Shown piece after piece: positions 1-7,611 of a DNA stretch of 64,000 nt. This DNA comes from Nocardioides agariphilus (lineage in GTDB: Bacteria; Actinomycetota; Actinomycetes; Propionibacteriales; Nocardioidaceae). The translations under genes were made by a program, and so were the position numbers. The notes beneath the pieces were generated by a model that saw only the letters and a list, made by a program, of their open reading frames with translations, was not told where the DNA came from and made no database searches. The first letter of the stretch is position 1. The number at the start of each line of letters is the position of its first letter. The stretch covers positions 1-64,000 of the forward strand of contig NZ_JADKPO010000007.1 in assembly GCF_015352445.1 (NCBI RefSeq), read 5' to 3'.

Positions 1-95
1 TCACCATCACGCAACACCAATGCGGGAGCAGCAGGGTTCACCATGCCGCCATGATTTCACCCCAGCAACCCAATGACCATTTCCCACGCGGAGCA

Positions 96-1016
96 CTAGA
101 AGCCCAGCTTCCGCAGCTGCTTGGGGTCGCGCTGCCAGTCCTTGGCGATCTTGACGTGGAGGTCGAGGTAGACGGGCGTGCCGAGCAGGGCCTCGATCTG
201 CTTGCGGGCGCGGGAGCCGACATCGCGTAGCCGGGCGCCCTGGTGGCCGATCATGATGCCCTTCTGCGAGGAGCGCTCGACGTAGAGGTTGGCGTGGATG
301 TCGAGCAGCGGCCTGTCGTCGGGGCGGTCCTCGCGCAGGCCCATCTCCTCGACCACGACAGCGATCGAGTGGGGCAGCTCGTCGCGCACGCCGTCGAGCG
401 CGGCCTCGCGGATCAGCTCGGCGACGAGGATCTGCTCGGGGGCGTCGGTGAGGTCGCCGTCGGGGTAGAGCTGCGGTCCCTCGGGCAGCAGACCGACAAG
501 CAGGTCGGCGAGCAGGCCGACCTGGCTGCCGGAGACCGCGGAGACGGGCACCACCTCCTGCCACGTCGTCCCGGTCGACTCACCCAGCGCCGCGATGTCC
601 AGCAGGTGCCGGGCGATCTGCTCCGGCGGGGCCAGGTCGGTCTTGGTGGCGACCGCGACCTTGAGAGTGCGGCGTACCTTCGCCATCTCCTGCACGATGA
701 ACCGGTCGCCCGGCCCGATCTTCTCGTTGGCCGGGAAGCACACGGCGACCACGTCGACCTCGGCCAGGGTCGTCTTCACCAGGTCGTTGAGACGCTCGCC
801 GAGCAGTGTGCGCGGTCGGTGCAAGCCGGGGGTGTCGACCAGGATGAGCTGGGCGTCGGGGCGGTTGACGATGCCGCGTACGACGGTGCGCGTGGTCTGC
901 GGCTTGTCGCTGGTGATCACGACCTTCTGGCCCACCAACGCGTTGGTCAACGTCGACTTGCCGGCGTTGGGGCGGCCGACGAAGGAGACGAAGCCGCTCC
1001 GGTAGCCCTCGCTCAT
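96..1016 (-). CDS. era: GTPase Era
   Basis: Era is an essential-type GTPase that binds the 3' end of 16S rRNA and helps late 30S subunit assembly. The 306-residue product has the usual Era length. The P-loop GRPNAGKST lies at residues 14-22, DTPG (G3) follows the switch region and TKTD (G4) is present. A C-terminal KH domain carries the IGHQG turn and the segment VKIAKDWQRD. The start ATG overlaps the stop of the upstream siderophore-interacting protein gene by four bases, so translation is probably coupled. Era normally sits near ybeY and phoH in actinobacteria; here several genes are placed between them. Identification is secure. Confidence 0.97.
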   Translation of the reverse strand: MSEGYRSGFVSFVGRPNAGKSTLTNALVGQKVVITSDKPQTTRTVVRGIVNRPDAQLILVDTPGLHRPRTLLGERLNDLVKTTLAEVDVVAVCFPANEKIGPGDRFIVQEMAKVRRTLKVAVATKTDLAPPEQIARHLLDIAALGESTGTTWQEVVPVSAVSGSQVGLLADLLVGLLPEGPQLYPDGDLTDAPEQILVAELIREAALDGVRDELPHSIAVVVEEMGLREDRPDDRPLLDIHANLYVERSSQKGIMIGHQGARLRDVGSRARKQIEALLGTPVYLDLHVKIAKDWQRDPKQLRKLGF

Positions 1017-1843
1017 CGAGAGACCTCCTCACCAGCAGCGTCGTAGGCCGCCCAGATCTCGTCGTCGGACCGGCCGGCCGCCTTGCCGGCCCGCCAGATC
1101 GGACCGGGGTCGACCGCTCGTGGCTGCCGCGACGCCCTCGCCGACGGGGCGCGCCAGTAGCCCATCACGTCGTAGGCCGTGCTCGGCAGGCCGACCTCGC
1201 GCATCAGGTGCTTGCGGATCGCGCGCATCTGCGAGGACTCCCCCGCCATCCAGAAGTACCCCTCGCCGTCGGGCCACTCGATGCGCTCCACCACCGAGGC
1301 GAGGGCCGACAGCCCCGCGCCTGGCGGCGTGAGCCACGTGACGTCCGTGCCGCTGGGCAGGTAGCCGGTGAGGTCGTCAGGAACCTCGGCGAAGACCTTC
1401 ACCCTCACCGAGCCTCGAGACGGTCGCTGCGCGACCTCCTCGACCGACGAACAGATCCGGGCCATCGCCGGCATCGCGGTCAGGTCGCCGACGAGCATCA
1501 ACCAGGTCGCGGACGACGGCATCGCGAAGGAGCCCTTGGGCTCCGAGAGCGTCACCCGGTCGCCGACGCAGTCGCGCCCCGAAGACCAGGCCCACTCGGT
1601 CACCAGCCCCTCGTCGTGCACCACCACGTCGAGCACCAGCTCGGCGCCGTCCCACGACCGCACCGTGTAGTAGCGCGACTGGAACTGCCCGGGCACGACC
1701 AGTCCGACCCACTCGTCGGGAACACCGGACGAGGCGAACGCGTCCGGTCCGTCGACGTCGCCGAGCACCAGCCGCACCAGGTGGGGCGAGACCTGCTCGC
1801 GGCGCAGCACGGTCGCGGCGTAGTCACGGGCTCGGGCAGTCAC
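1013..1843 (-). CDS. Siderophore-interacting protein (FAD-dependent ferric-siderophore reductase family)
   Basis: The 276-residue protein matches the family of cytoplasmic FAD/NAD(P)H reductases that release iron from imported siderophores (ViuB/YqjH type). An N-terminal FAD-binding beta barrel contains RYYTVRSWDG, the flavin-binding signature. A C-terminal NAD(P)-binding half follows, with the conserved tail segment VMGYWR. No siderophore transporter or biosynthesis gene is nearby, so the substrate cannot be inferred from context. The GTG start at 1843 lies six bases after a TAGCCT box on the minus strand (complement of 1850-1855), suggesting a leaderless transcript that shares its promoter core with the divergent PAP2 gene. 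The 3' end overlaps era. Confidence 0.88.
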   Translation of the reverse strand: MTARARDYAATVLRREQVSPHLVRLVLGDVDGPDAFASSGVPDEWVGLVVPGQFQSRYYTVRSWDGAELVLDVVVHDEGLVTEWAWSSGRDCVGDRVTLSEPKGSFAMPSSATWLMLVGDLTAMPAMARICSSVEEVAQRPSRGSVRVKVFAEVPDDLTGYLPSGTDVTWLTPPGAGLSALASVVERIEWPDGEGYFWMAGESSQMRAIRKHLMREVGLPSTAYDVMGYWRAPSARASRQPRAVDPGPIWRAGKAAGRSDDEIWAAYDAAGEEVSR

Positions 1844-1849
1844 CCGCCC

Positions 1850-1859
1850 AGGCTAGTGT
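1850..1859. promoter_or_regulatory. Overlapping divergent -10 elements between SIP and PAP2 genes
   Basis: AGGCTAGTGT reads TAGCCT on the minus strand (six bases before the GTG at 1843) and TAGTGT on the plus strand (seven bases before the GTG at 1867). The two hexamers share the central TA. Both fit the actinobacterial TANNNT -10 consensus at leaderless spacing. No clear -35 elements were recognised. This is inference from sequence alone. Confidence 0.55.
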
Positions 1860-1866
1860 CCGCCCC

Positions 1867-2907
1867 GTGGAACCCGACCAGGCGGAGGCGCTGTGGCGGC
1901 GACGTCGGAGCTGGGTCTACGCCGCGTTCGCCGTGGGCCTCGTGGTCTTCGTGGTCTGGTTCGGCATCCCGACCGACCGACTGGGCCTGGCCGCGCTCGC
2001 CACCGGCTTCTTGAGCATCGGCCTGCTGGGCCGCGGCTGGGCGGCATGGCGGCGGATGGTCCTGGACTGGGTGCCCTTCCAGCTCGTGCTGCTCACCTAC
2101 GACTACAGCCGAGGGTTCGCCTCGCCGTACTCCGCGGGGCAGATGGCCGCCCGCGACTACCCGACGCGAGGCGTGCACAACGACCTCGGCCTGCCGCTTC
2201 AGGTCGACCTGCCGATCGACTTCGACCAGTGGCTGGCTCGGGCCCTCAGCCTCGGCGACACCACGCCGACCCAGTGGCTACAAGCCCACCTGCACGCCGG
2301 GCCGGTCGACGGCACCGCCATCCCCTGGTTCGCGCTGCTGGTGAGCCTGACGTACTGCTCGCACTACCTGGTCATGCCCGTGACCGCCGTCGTGACCTGG
2401 CTGCGTGACAGGGCCGAGTTCCGCCACTGGATGTCGATGGTGGTGACCCTCGCGGTCGCCGGCCTGGCGACCTACGTGCTGCTGCCGACCGCGCCGCCCT
2501 GGCTGGCCTCGTCGCAGGGTGATCTCAGCGGCCCCCCCGTCCTGCGCCTGACCAGCGAGGGGTTCGACCAGGTCGGGCTCGGCATGGTCGGCTCGGCGCT
2601 GTCCCTGGGCCAGCACCTGGTCAACCCCGTCGCCGCGATGCCCTCGCTGCACGTCGCCTTCGCGACCCTCGCTGCCGGCTTCTGGTGGTCACGGGTACGC
2701 CGGCCCTGGCGAGGTCTGCTCGCGATCTACCCGCTGGCGATGTGCTTCAGCCTGGCTTACGCCGGTGAGCACTACGTGCTGGACGAGGTCGCCGGCGCGG
2801 CCTACGCGCTGGTGATTCTGCTTGTCTTCCGCTGGTTGAGGAAGGACGAAGTCCTGTCTCGAAACCAGCATGCTCCTTCGAGCGAACTGGTTTCGAGACG
2901 GGCGTAA
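1867..2907 (+). CDS. PAP2 family membrane protein, Aur1/inositolphosphotransferase-like
   Basis: This is a 346-residue polytopic membrane protein of the PAP2/Aur1-like superfamily, whose members hydrolyse or transfer lipid phosphates. The phosphatase-fold signature appears as AMPSLHVAF near residue 260 and GEHYVLDEVAG near residue 300, supplying the two catalytic histidines and the aspartate. Several hydrophobic segments surround them. The GTG start is seven bases after TAGTGT, consistent with a leaderless mRNA. The last roughly 30 residues, starting around LLVFRWLRKDEV, are encoded by the palindromic repeat that is duplicated immediately downstream, so the native C-terminus was probably altered by the repeat. 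Substrate is unknown; a mannosyl-lipid or inositol-lipid role is only a family-level possibility. Confidence 0.85.
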   Translation: MEPDQAEALWRRRRSWVYAAFAVGLVVFVVWFGIPTDRLGLAALATGFLSIGLLGRGWAAWRRMVLDWVPFQLVLLTYDYSRGFASPYSAGQMAARDYPTRGVHNDLGLPLQVDLPIDFDQWLARALSLGDTTPTQWLQAHLHAGPVDGTAIPWFALLVSLTYCSHYLVMPVTAVVTWLRDRAEFRHWMSMVVTLAVAGLATYVLLPTAPPWLASSQGDLSGPPVLRLTSEGFDQVGLGMVGSALSLGQHLVNPVAAMPSLHVAFATLAAGFWWSRVRRPWRGLLAIYPLAMCFSLAYAGEHYVLDEVAGAAYALVILLVFRWLRKDEVLSRNQHAPSSELVSRRA

Positions 2908-3047
2908 CCGCCCTCCTCAACCAGCGAGCAGTCAGTGAGTCTGCTTGTCTTCCGCTGGCTGAGGAAGGACGAAGTCCTGTCTCGAAACCAGCACGCCCCT
3001 GCGAACGAACTGGTTTCGAGACGGGCGCAACCGCCCTCCTCAACCAG
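2818..3047. repeat. Tandemly duplicated palindromic (REP-like) repeat, 123-bp period
   Basis: Copy 1 (2818-2924) and copy 2 (2941-3047) are near-identical over about 107 bases and are offset by 123 bases, exactly 41 codons. Each copy holds two hairpins: one beginning CTGGTTGAGG and ending GTCTCGAAACCAG, and an inverted one beginning CTGGTTTCGAGACGG and ending CTCCTCAACCAG. Copy 1 encodes the C-terminal tail and stop codon of the PAP2 gene. The same arms recur at 25098-25132, 31404-31799 and inside leuS at 57865-57901. The array lies between convergent genes and could also act as a transcription terminator. Confidence 0.85.
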
Positions 3048-3056
3048 CCGCGTGAA

Positions 3057-4340
3057 CTACACCCAGGTATTGGACCGCAGCGGGAACCCGTCGACGCCGC
3101 CCTCGGTCTTCACCGCGAGCACGTGGTCGAGCTGGATCTCGTTGAGCTCGAAGCCCATCCGCGAGCCGGCCATGTAGAGACCCCACACGCGAGCGGTGCC
3201 CTCGCCGACCTCGGCGACGCACTCGTCCCAGTTGTCGACGAGGTTCTGGCACCACGCAGCGCACGTGCGCATGTAGTGGAGCCGGAAGTTCTCGGCGTGC
3301 ATCACCTCGAGGCCGATGTCTTGCACCTCGGTGACGATCCGGCCGACGCCGGTCAGCTCGCCGTCGGGGAAGACGTAGCGGTCGATGAACGCCCCGGTCT
3401 CCTGGCGGTGGTTGTGGGGCCGCGTGATGCAGTGGTTGAGCAACCGGCCCTGGGGGCGCAGCTTGTCCTTGAGGAATCCGAAGTACGCGGGGTACTGGCG
3501 CACGCCGATGTGCTCGGTGAGGCCGATCGAGCTGACCGCGTCGAAGCCGGTCTCGAGCACGTCGCGGTAGTCGGAGTGGCGCACCTCGGCGAGGTTGGCC
3601 AGCCCCTCCCGGTCGATGGCCTCCTTGGCCCACGACGCCTGCTCGGCCGAGAGCGTCGCGCCGAGCGCCTTGACGCCGTACTCGCGGGCCGCGAAGCGGA
3701 CCATCCCGCCCCAGCCGCAGCCCACGTCGAGCAGCCGCATGCCGGGCTTGAGGTCGAGCTTGCGGGCGATCAGGTCGTACTTGTAGTTCTGGGCCTCCTC
3801 CAGCGAGGCGCCGTCGTGGGGATAGACGGCGCAGGTGTAGGTCATCGAGGGACCGAGCACCATCTCGTAGAAGCGGTTGGAGACGTCGTAGTGGTGGTGG
3901 ATCGCCTCGGCGTCGCGGCCCATGGAGTGACGTAGGCCTTCGACGGTGCGGCGCCAGCGCGGCAACGTCTCCTGCGGGGGCGTCGGCGGCGGCTTGAGGT
4001 TGGACCAGCCCAGTCCCCGCACGATCTGGAGCGCCTCGGCCGGGGTGGGCGAACGGAACTTCAGGTTGCGGTAGAGCAGGACCAGCGCCTCGTAGGGGTC
4101 GCCGGGGTGGACGCCCTCGATGTCCAGGTCGCCCATCACGTAGGCGCGAGCCAGGCCGAGATCGCCCGGCGCGGTGAGCAGGTAGGCCAGACCGCGCTGG
4201 GTCTTGAGGTGCAGCGTGATCGGGATCTCGCCGGTACCGATCGAGCTGCCGTCGTAGAAGGTGAACCTCCCGGGCAGCTCCTTGGTCAGAAGCATCCCGA
4301 GCGCGTCACCGATCTTGACTCGTGTCGAGACTGAGCTCAT
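3057..4340 (-). CDS. tmsB: Cyclopropane-fatty-acyl-phospholipid synthase family methyltransferase, likely TmsB/BfaB (UfaA1-like)
   Basis: This 427-residue SAM-dependent enzyme acts on unsaturated acyl chains of phospholipids. The SAM-binding loop LLDVGCGWGG lies near residue 205, and the family segments YDVSNRFYEM and SIGLTEHIG are present. The start overlaps the upstream FAD oxidoreductase gene by four bases. This methyltransferase plus FAD-oxidoreductase arrangement is the one that makes 10-methyl branched fatty acids (tuberculostearic acid) in mycobacteria and relatives: the methyltransferase installs a 10-methylene group on oleoyl chains and the flavoenzyme reduces it. The length equals that of mycobacterial UfaA1 as I recall it. 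A plain cyclopropane synthase remains possible, but the pairing favours the 10-methyl pathway. Confidence 0.85.
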   Translation of the reverse strand: MSSVSTRVKIGDALGMLLTKELPGRFTFYDGSSIGTGEIPITLHLKTQRGLAYLLTAPGDLGLARAYVMGDLDIEGVHPGDPYEALVLLYRNLKFRSPTPAEALQIVRGLGWSNLKPPPTPPQETLPRWRRTVEGLRHSMGRDAEAIHHHYDVSNRFYEMVLGPSMTYTCAVYPHDGASLEEAQNYKYDLIARKLDLKPGMRLLDVGCGWGGMVRFAAREYGVKALGATLSAEQASWAKEAIDREGLANLAEVRHSDYRDVLETGFDAVSSIGLTEHIGVRQYPAYFGFLKDKLRPQGRLLNHCITRPHNHRQETGAFIDRYVFPDGELTGVGRIVTEVQDIGLEVMHAENFRLHYMRTCAAWCQNLVDNWDECVAEVGEGTARVWGLYMAGSRMGFELNEIQLDHVLAVKTEGGVDGFPLRSNTWV

Positions 4341-5725
4341 CGCCGTCGCACCGCCTTGTCGTAGAGGCTCGTCAGCCGGTTGTCGGGGTCGTAGGTGGCC
4401 TTCACGGCCCCGAGGTGCTCGCCGTCGTAGAGACGGTCGAAGGTCTCGCGGTCGTAGAACGCCTCGGAGTAGAGCGACTTGTGCCCGCCGAGCTCGTGCA
4501 CCTTCGCCTCGATGGCACGGTTCTTGGGGGCATCGACGCGGTCAGGACCGACATGGACGGTGCCCCAGAAGCCGACGTTGACGTACGTCGTGTCGAGCGT
4601 CAGCGGGTAGGTCGGCCACTCGCGTTCGCGCAGCCGTAGCGGACACAGCCAGACCGGACGCATGCCGACCTCGGCGTCGAACCACTCCAAGAACTCCGGC
4701 AGCTTCTCGACGGGGATCTCGACGTCTTGGATCACCCGCTCACGCTCGGGTCTGCCGGCCCGCTTGTCGAGCCTGTCGGCGATGTGGAAGCGGTGGTCCC
4801 AGCCCACCATCCGGTAGTAGACGTCGGAGCGGCGGTACTTCCGTGGCCACACCTTGCGCAGGCGGGGGTGCTGGGCACCGAACGCGCCCGAGCACCAGAA
4901 CCAGTCGGTGTCCCAGCGCCACAGGTAGTCGTAGGTGGTCAGGAGGTCGGTCTCGCGCTGCTGGATCGACCGGTAGTAGATCTGCTGGCCGACGTAGTCG
5001 CTGGCCTGCGCACCGCCCCCGGGGTAGTCGCTCCAGCGCGCCAGCGTCAGGTAGTGCTCGCCCGGCTCGAAGGCGACGCCGTCGAGGCCGTCGACCCGCT
5101 CGCCGGCGTACTCGCCGGAGTCGACGATCATCGCGATGGTCTTGGCCAGCAGCGAGGCGTCGTCGAACCGGACGTGGCGCAGCGCCACGTGGGAGCGGAC
5201 GGGCTCCAGCTCGATGCGCAGCCGCGTGGCGTAGCCGAGCGAGCCGTAGGAGTTGGGGAAGGCGTCGAACAGCTCATCGCCCGGTCGGGTCGTGACCACC
5301 TCGCCCGCGCCGGTGAAGACGTCCATCTCGATGACCGACTCGTGGGGCAGGCCGCTGCGGAAGCTCGTCGACTCGATGCCCAGACCCGACACCGCTCCGC
5401 CCAAGGTGATCGTGCGCAGCTGCGGGACGACCAGCGGCATCAGGCCGTAGGGCAGGGTCGCGTCGACGAGGTGCTCGTAGGTCGTCATGCCGGCCACGTC
5501 GGCGGTGCGCGCCTGACGGTCGACCGAGATGACCCCGTCGAGGCCGCTCACGTCGAGCCCGGGTGCTCCTGTGGCCTGGCGCGGCCGGAACAGGTTGGAG
5601 GTCTTCTTGGCCAGCCGCACGGGCTGCCCTGCGGGGATGGCCGAGTAGGAGGCCCGCAGCCGGGCGACAGCCTCGTCGTGACGGTCGCGGGCGCGTTGCT
5701 CCCACGACCCTCCCCCAGAAATCAC
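4337..5725 (-). CDS. tmsA: FAD-binding oxidoreductase, likely 10-methylene-acyl reductase TmsA/BfaA
   Basis: The 462-residue flavoprotein has an N-terminal PCMH/VAO-type FAD domain: VRLAKKTSNLFRPR near residue 40, then the FAD loop LGGAVSGLGIESTSFRSG near 130. A long C-terminal substrate domain resembles DHCR24-like oxidoreductases. It overlaps the downstream methyltransferase by four bases and would supply the reducing step that converts a 10-methylene acyl chain into a 10-methyl chain. It has no signal peptide and probably acts at the inner face of the membrane. The DUF1365 gene found beside the mycobacterial homologues is not present here. Family assignment is firm; the precise reaction rests on gene context. 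Confidence 0.8.
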   Translation of the reverse strand: MISGGGSWEQRARDRHDEAVARLRASYSAIPAGQPVRLAKKTSNLFRPRQATGAPGLDVSGLDGVISVDRQARTADVAGMTTYEHLVDATLPYGLMPLVVPQLRTITLGGAVSGLGIESTSFRSGLPHESVIEMDVFTGAGEVVTTRPGDELFDAFPNSYGSLGYATRLRIELEPVRSHVALRHVRFDDASLLAKTIAMIVDSGEYAGERVDGLDGVAFEPGEHYLTLARWSDYPGGGAQASDYVGQQIYYRSIQQRETDLLTTYDYLWRWDTDWFWCSGAFGAQHPRLRKVWPRKYRRSDVYYRMVGWDHRFHIADRLDKRAGRPERERVIQDVEIPVEKLPEFLEWFDAEVGMRPVWLCPLRLREREWPTYPLTLDTTYVNVGFWGTVHVGPDRVDAPKNRAIEAKVHELGGHKSLYSEAFYDRETFDRLYDGEHLGAVKATYDPDNRLTSLYDKAVRRR

Positions 5726-5734
5726 CGCCCTAAC

Positions 5735-7027
5735 CTAGCGCGTGGGGAGGGAGACGGTCTTCGCCAGCGTCTCGGTGTCTAGCGCGGATGGCCGGCGGTC
5801 CAGCCGCGCACGGAGCCGGGCGGACGCCTCGGCCAGCCGACCCGCCTTGATCAACGCCTGGATCAGGGTGTCCTCGAAGACCTCTCGCTGCGCGTGCGAG
5901 CCGCCGACGTGCCACTGATGCGGCTCGAAGCGCAGTAGCGCCTGCGCCGCCTTGTCGTGGTCGCCCTCCACGTAGGCGGCCAGGCCCCCCGCCAGGTCGG
6001 GGAGGAACTCGGCAGTGCCGGGTGCTGCGAACCCGCGGGCGTTGTGGGCGAGCTCGCGCAGACCGTCGGCGTCCCCTGCCGTCGCCAGGGCGAGCGCCAC
6101 GTGCACGCCCAGGAACAGGAAGGACACGCCACCCATGAAGGGGCGTGCCAGGTCGCTGACGCGCGGACTCTCCGGATCCGTGCCGTGAGCGACGTGCCCG
6201 AGGAGCTGGCAGCGCCACAGCAGCGAGGGACCGTCGATCAGCCGCCCGCCAGCGGCCGACCCGCCACAGCCCCGGTACCTCGCCAGGGCGCCGTCGCCGT
6301 CACCGAGAGCCAGGTGGTGCAAGGCGGCGTGCCAGACCAGGTGGCCACCGAACATGGCCTGCTGATCGGTGGTCGGCAGCCAGTCGTCGAGCCAGGCCAG
6401 GCCGTCGGCGTGGTCGCCGGACTCGAAGTACACGTGGGCGGTCGGGTGCCCGCCCGCGAACCCGGTCGGGTCGAGCTCCAGGCTCCGCGTGGCCAGGCGG
6501 TGGGCCTCCTCGAGCTCGCCGCGGTCCTGGGCCGTCATCGCCAGGTAGCCCAGCAGCATCGGGTCGTCCCCCACGACCTGCAGGGTGTGGGCGATGCGGC
6601 GCTCCCCCTCGGCCGCGCCGTCCGGCTCCGCACTCATCTCAAGCAGGAACGCGGCGAACATCGCACCCATCAGGTCACCCGGGTAGGCGTCGTGGTGGGC
6701 CAGCCAGGACGGCATCGCCGCCCACCGGCCGCGCTCGACCGTCTCGTCGACCGCGCGTACGAAGCTCCGCTCCCACTCGTGGGTCTGGCGGCCGGTCCGG
6801 GCGGCCTCGACCTCGGTCTGCGCGCGTCCTTGGTGCCCCTCGAGGTGCGCCCACAGTGCGGCCGTCGCTCGTCCGACGGCGAACCGGGGGTCCTCGGTCG
6901 TCACGCGCCGCAACAGCTCCGCATCACCGGAACGCCGGTCGTGGTAGGCGCGCATCGCGGCGGCATACGTCGGCGTGACCTCCGCTGTGCAGGAGATCGG
7001 CATCCCCCACGGATCGGTCACGGTCAT
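5735..7027 (-). CDS. Tetratricopeptide-repeat protein, TTC38-like
   Basis: The 430-residue protein resembles the TTC38 family of helical-repeat proteins. It is rich in alternating helices and has family-like segments such as GDDPMLLGYLAMTAQDRG and GGHPTAHVYFESGDHADGL, with the conserved HxxAHV-type motif. Members have no established biochemical function; they are assumed to be scaffolds or degenerate enzymes. It has no signal peptide or membrane segment. The ATG at 7027 lies six bases after TACCTT on the minus strand (complement of 7034-7039), suggesting a leaderless transcript. It sits 9 bases upstream of tmsA and may be cotranscribed with the tms pair, although a functional link is not evident. 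Confidence 0.75.
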   Translation of the reverse strand: MTVTDPWGMPISCTAEVTPTYAAAMRAYHDRRSGDAELLRRVTTEDPRFAVGRATAALWAHLEGHQGRAQTEVEAARTGRQTHEWERSFVRAVDETVERGRWAAMPSWLAHHDAYPGDLMGAMFAAFLLEMSAEPDGAAEGERRIAHTLQVVGDDPMLLGYLAMTAQDRGELEEAHRLATRSLELDPTGFAGGHPTAHVYFESGDHADGLAWLDDWLPTTDQQAMFGGHLVWHAALHHLALGDGDGALARYRGCGGSAAGGRLIDGPSLLWRCQLLGHVAHGTDPESPRVSDLARPFMGGVSFLFLGVHVALALATAGDADGLRELAHNARGFAAPGTAEFLPDLAGGLAAYVEGDHDKAAQALLRFEPHQWHVGGSHAQREVFEDTLIQALIKAGRLAEASARLRARLDRRPSALDTETLAKTVSLPTR

Positions 7028-7044
7028 GACACGAAGGTACGACG

Positions 7045-7190
7045 TCAGTCGCCCAAGCCGACCTCTCGCGCGCGCAGTGCCGCAGCAGTGCGATCAGGGA
7101 CCTGCAGCTTGGCCAGGATTCTGCGAGACGTGGTTGCGCAGCCACGGAGGCGGCGCTGGCCACCTGGCTGGGCACCCGGGCCCGCTCCGG
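7045..7190 (-). pseudogene. Fragment of a LuxR-type HTH C-terminus
   Basis: The minus-strand reading ends in RRILAKLQVPDRTAAALRAR followed by EVGLGD and a stop. This is the typical last helix and tail of a LuxR-family DNA-binding domain (compare ILAKLGV..RTEA). The preceding helix RNHVS is readable only in a different frame, one base apart, and nothing upstream resembles the rest of a regulator. The upstream 7130-7260 sequence is very GC-rich and repeat-like, so a repeat may have truncated the gene. It is too short to function. The remaining bases of the 7028-7293 gap hold no other recognisable gene. Confidence 0.45.
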
Positions 7191-7293
7191 CTCGCCGGAC
7201 CGCCTCGCTCGCTACGCCCTCGGCCCGGGGTCGCCTCCGCCGTGACCTTCGTCGTCTTATGGAGCGGCTGGCCACGGCAGCTTTCCGCCGCTT

Positions 7294-7611
7294 TCAGAAC
7301 AGGTGCACGACGACGCCGTCGCCCGCGAACTCCCGCATGGCGGCGGCGTCGGCATCGCTGAGGGCACCGTCGGCGCCCATCACCACGGCGGCCTCCAGGC
7401 CACGCGCCCCCGAGGACGCCGCCATCGCGAGGCAGACGCCGAGGGCCGAGACCGTCAGCGACGGCAGCGCGACGGTGGCGCCGGCGTAGGTGCGGCCGTC
7501 GAGGTCGCGGACTGCGGCGCCTTGTGCGGCGCCCGTGCGCGCGCGCGTCGCCCTGGCCAGCGTCACCAGCTTGGTGTCCTCCGCCGACAGCTCACTCAAC
7601 GCATCACTCAA
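7294..7611 (-). CDS. Cytidine deaminase-like protein lacking catalytic residues
   Basis: This small protein of about 105 residues sits between era and the CBS-domain gene, where actinobacteria often have a gene annotated as cytidine deaminase. It has the short alpha/beta pattern of the family (LSAEDTKLVTLARATRAR, AAVRDLDGRTYAGA). It lacks both the HAE proton-shuttle motif and the PCxxC zinc ligands, so deaminase activity is unlikely. I chose the TTG at 7611, which overlaps the upstream CBS gene by eight bases; an ATG at 7635 would overlap it more. Role unknown; possibly a binding protein derived from the deaminase fold. Confidence 0.65.
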   Translation of the reverse strand: MSDALSELSAEDTKLVTLARATRARTGAAQGAAVRDLDGRTYAGATVALPSLTVSALGVCLAMAASSGARGLEAAVVMGADGALSDADAAAMREFAGDGVVVHLF

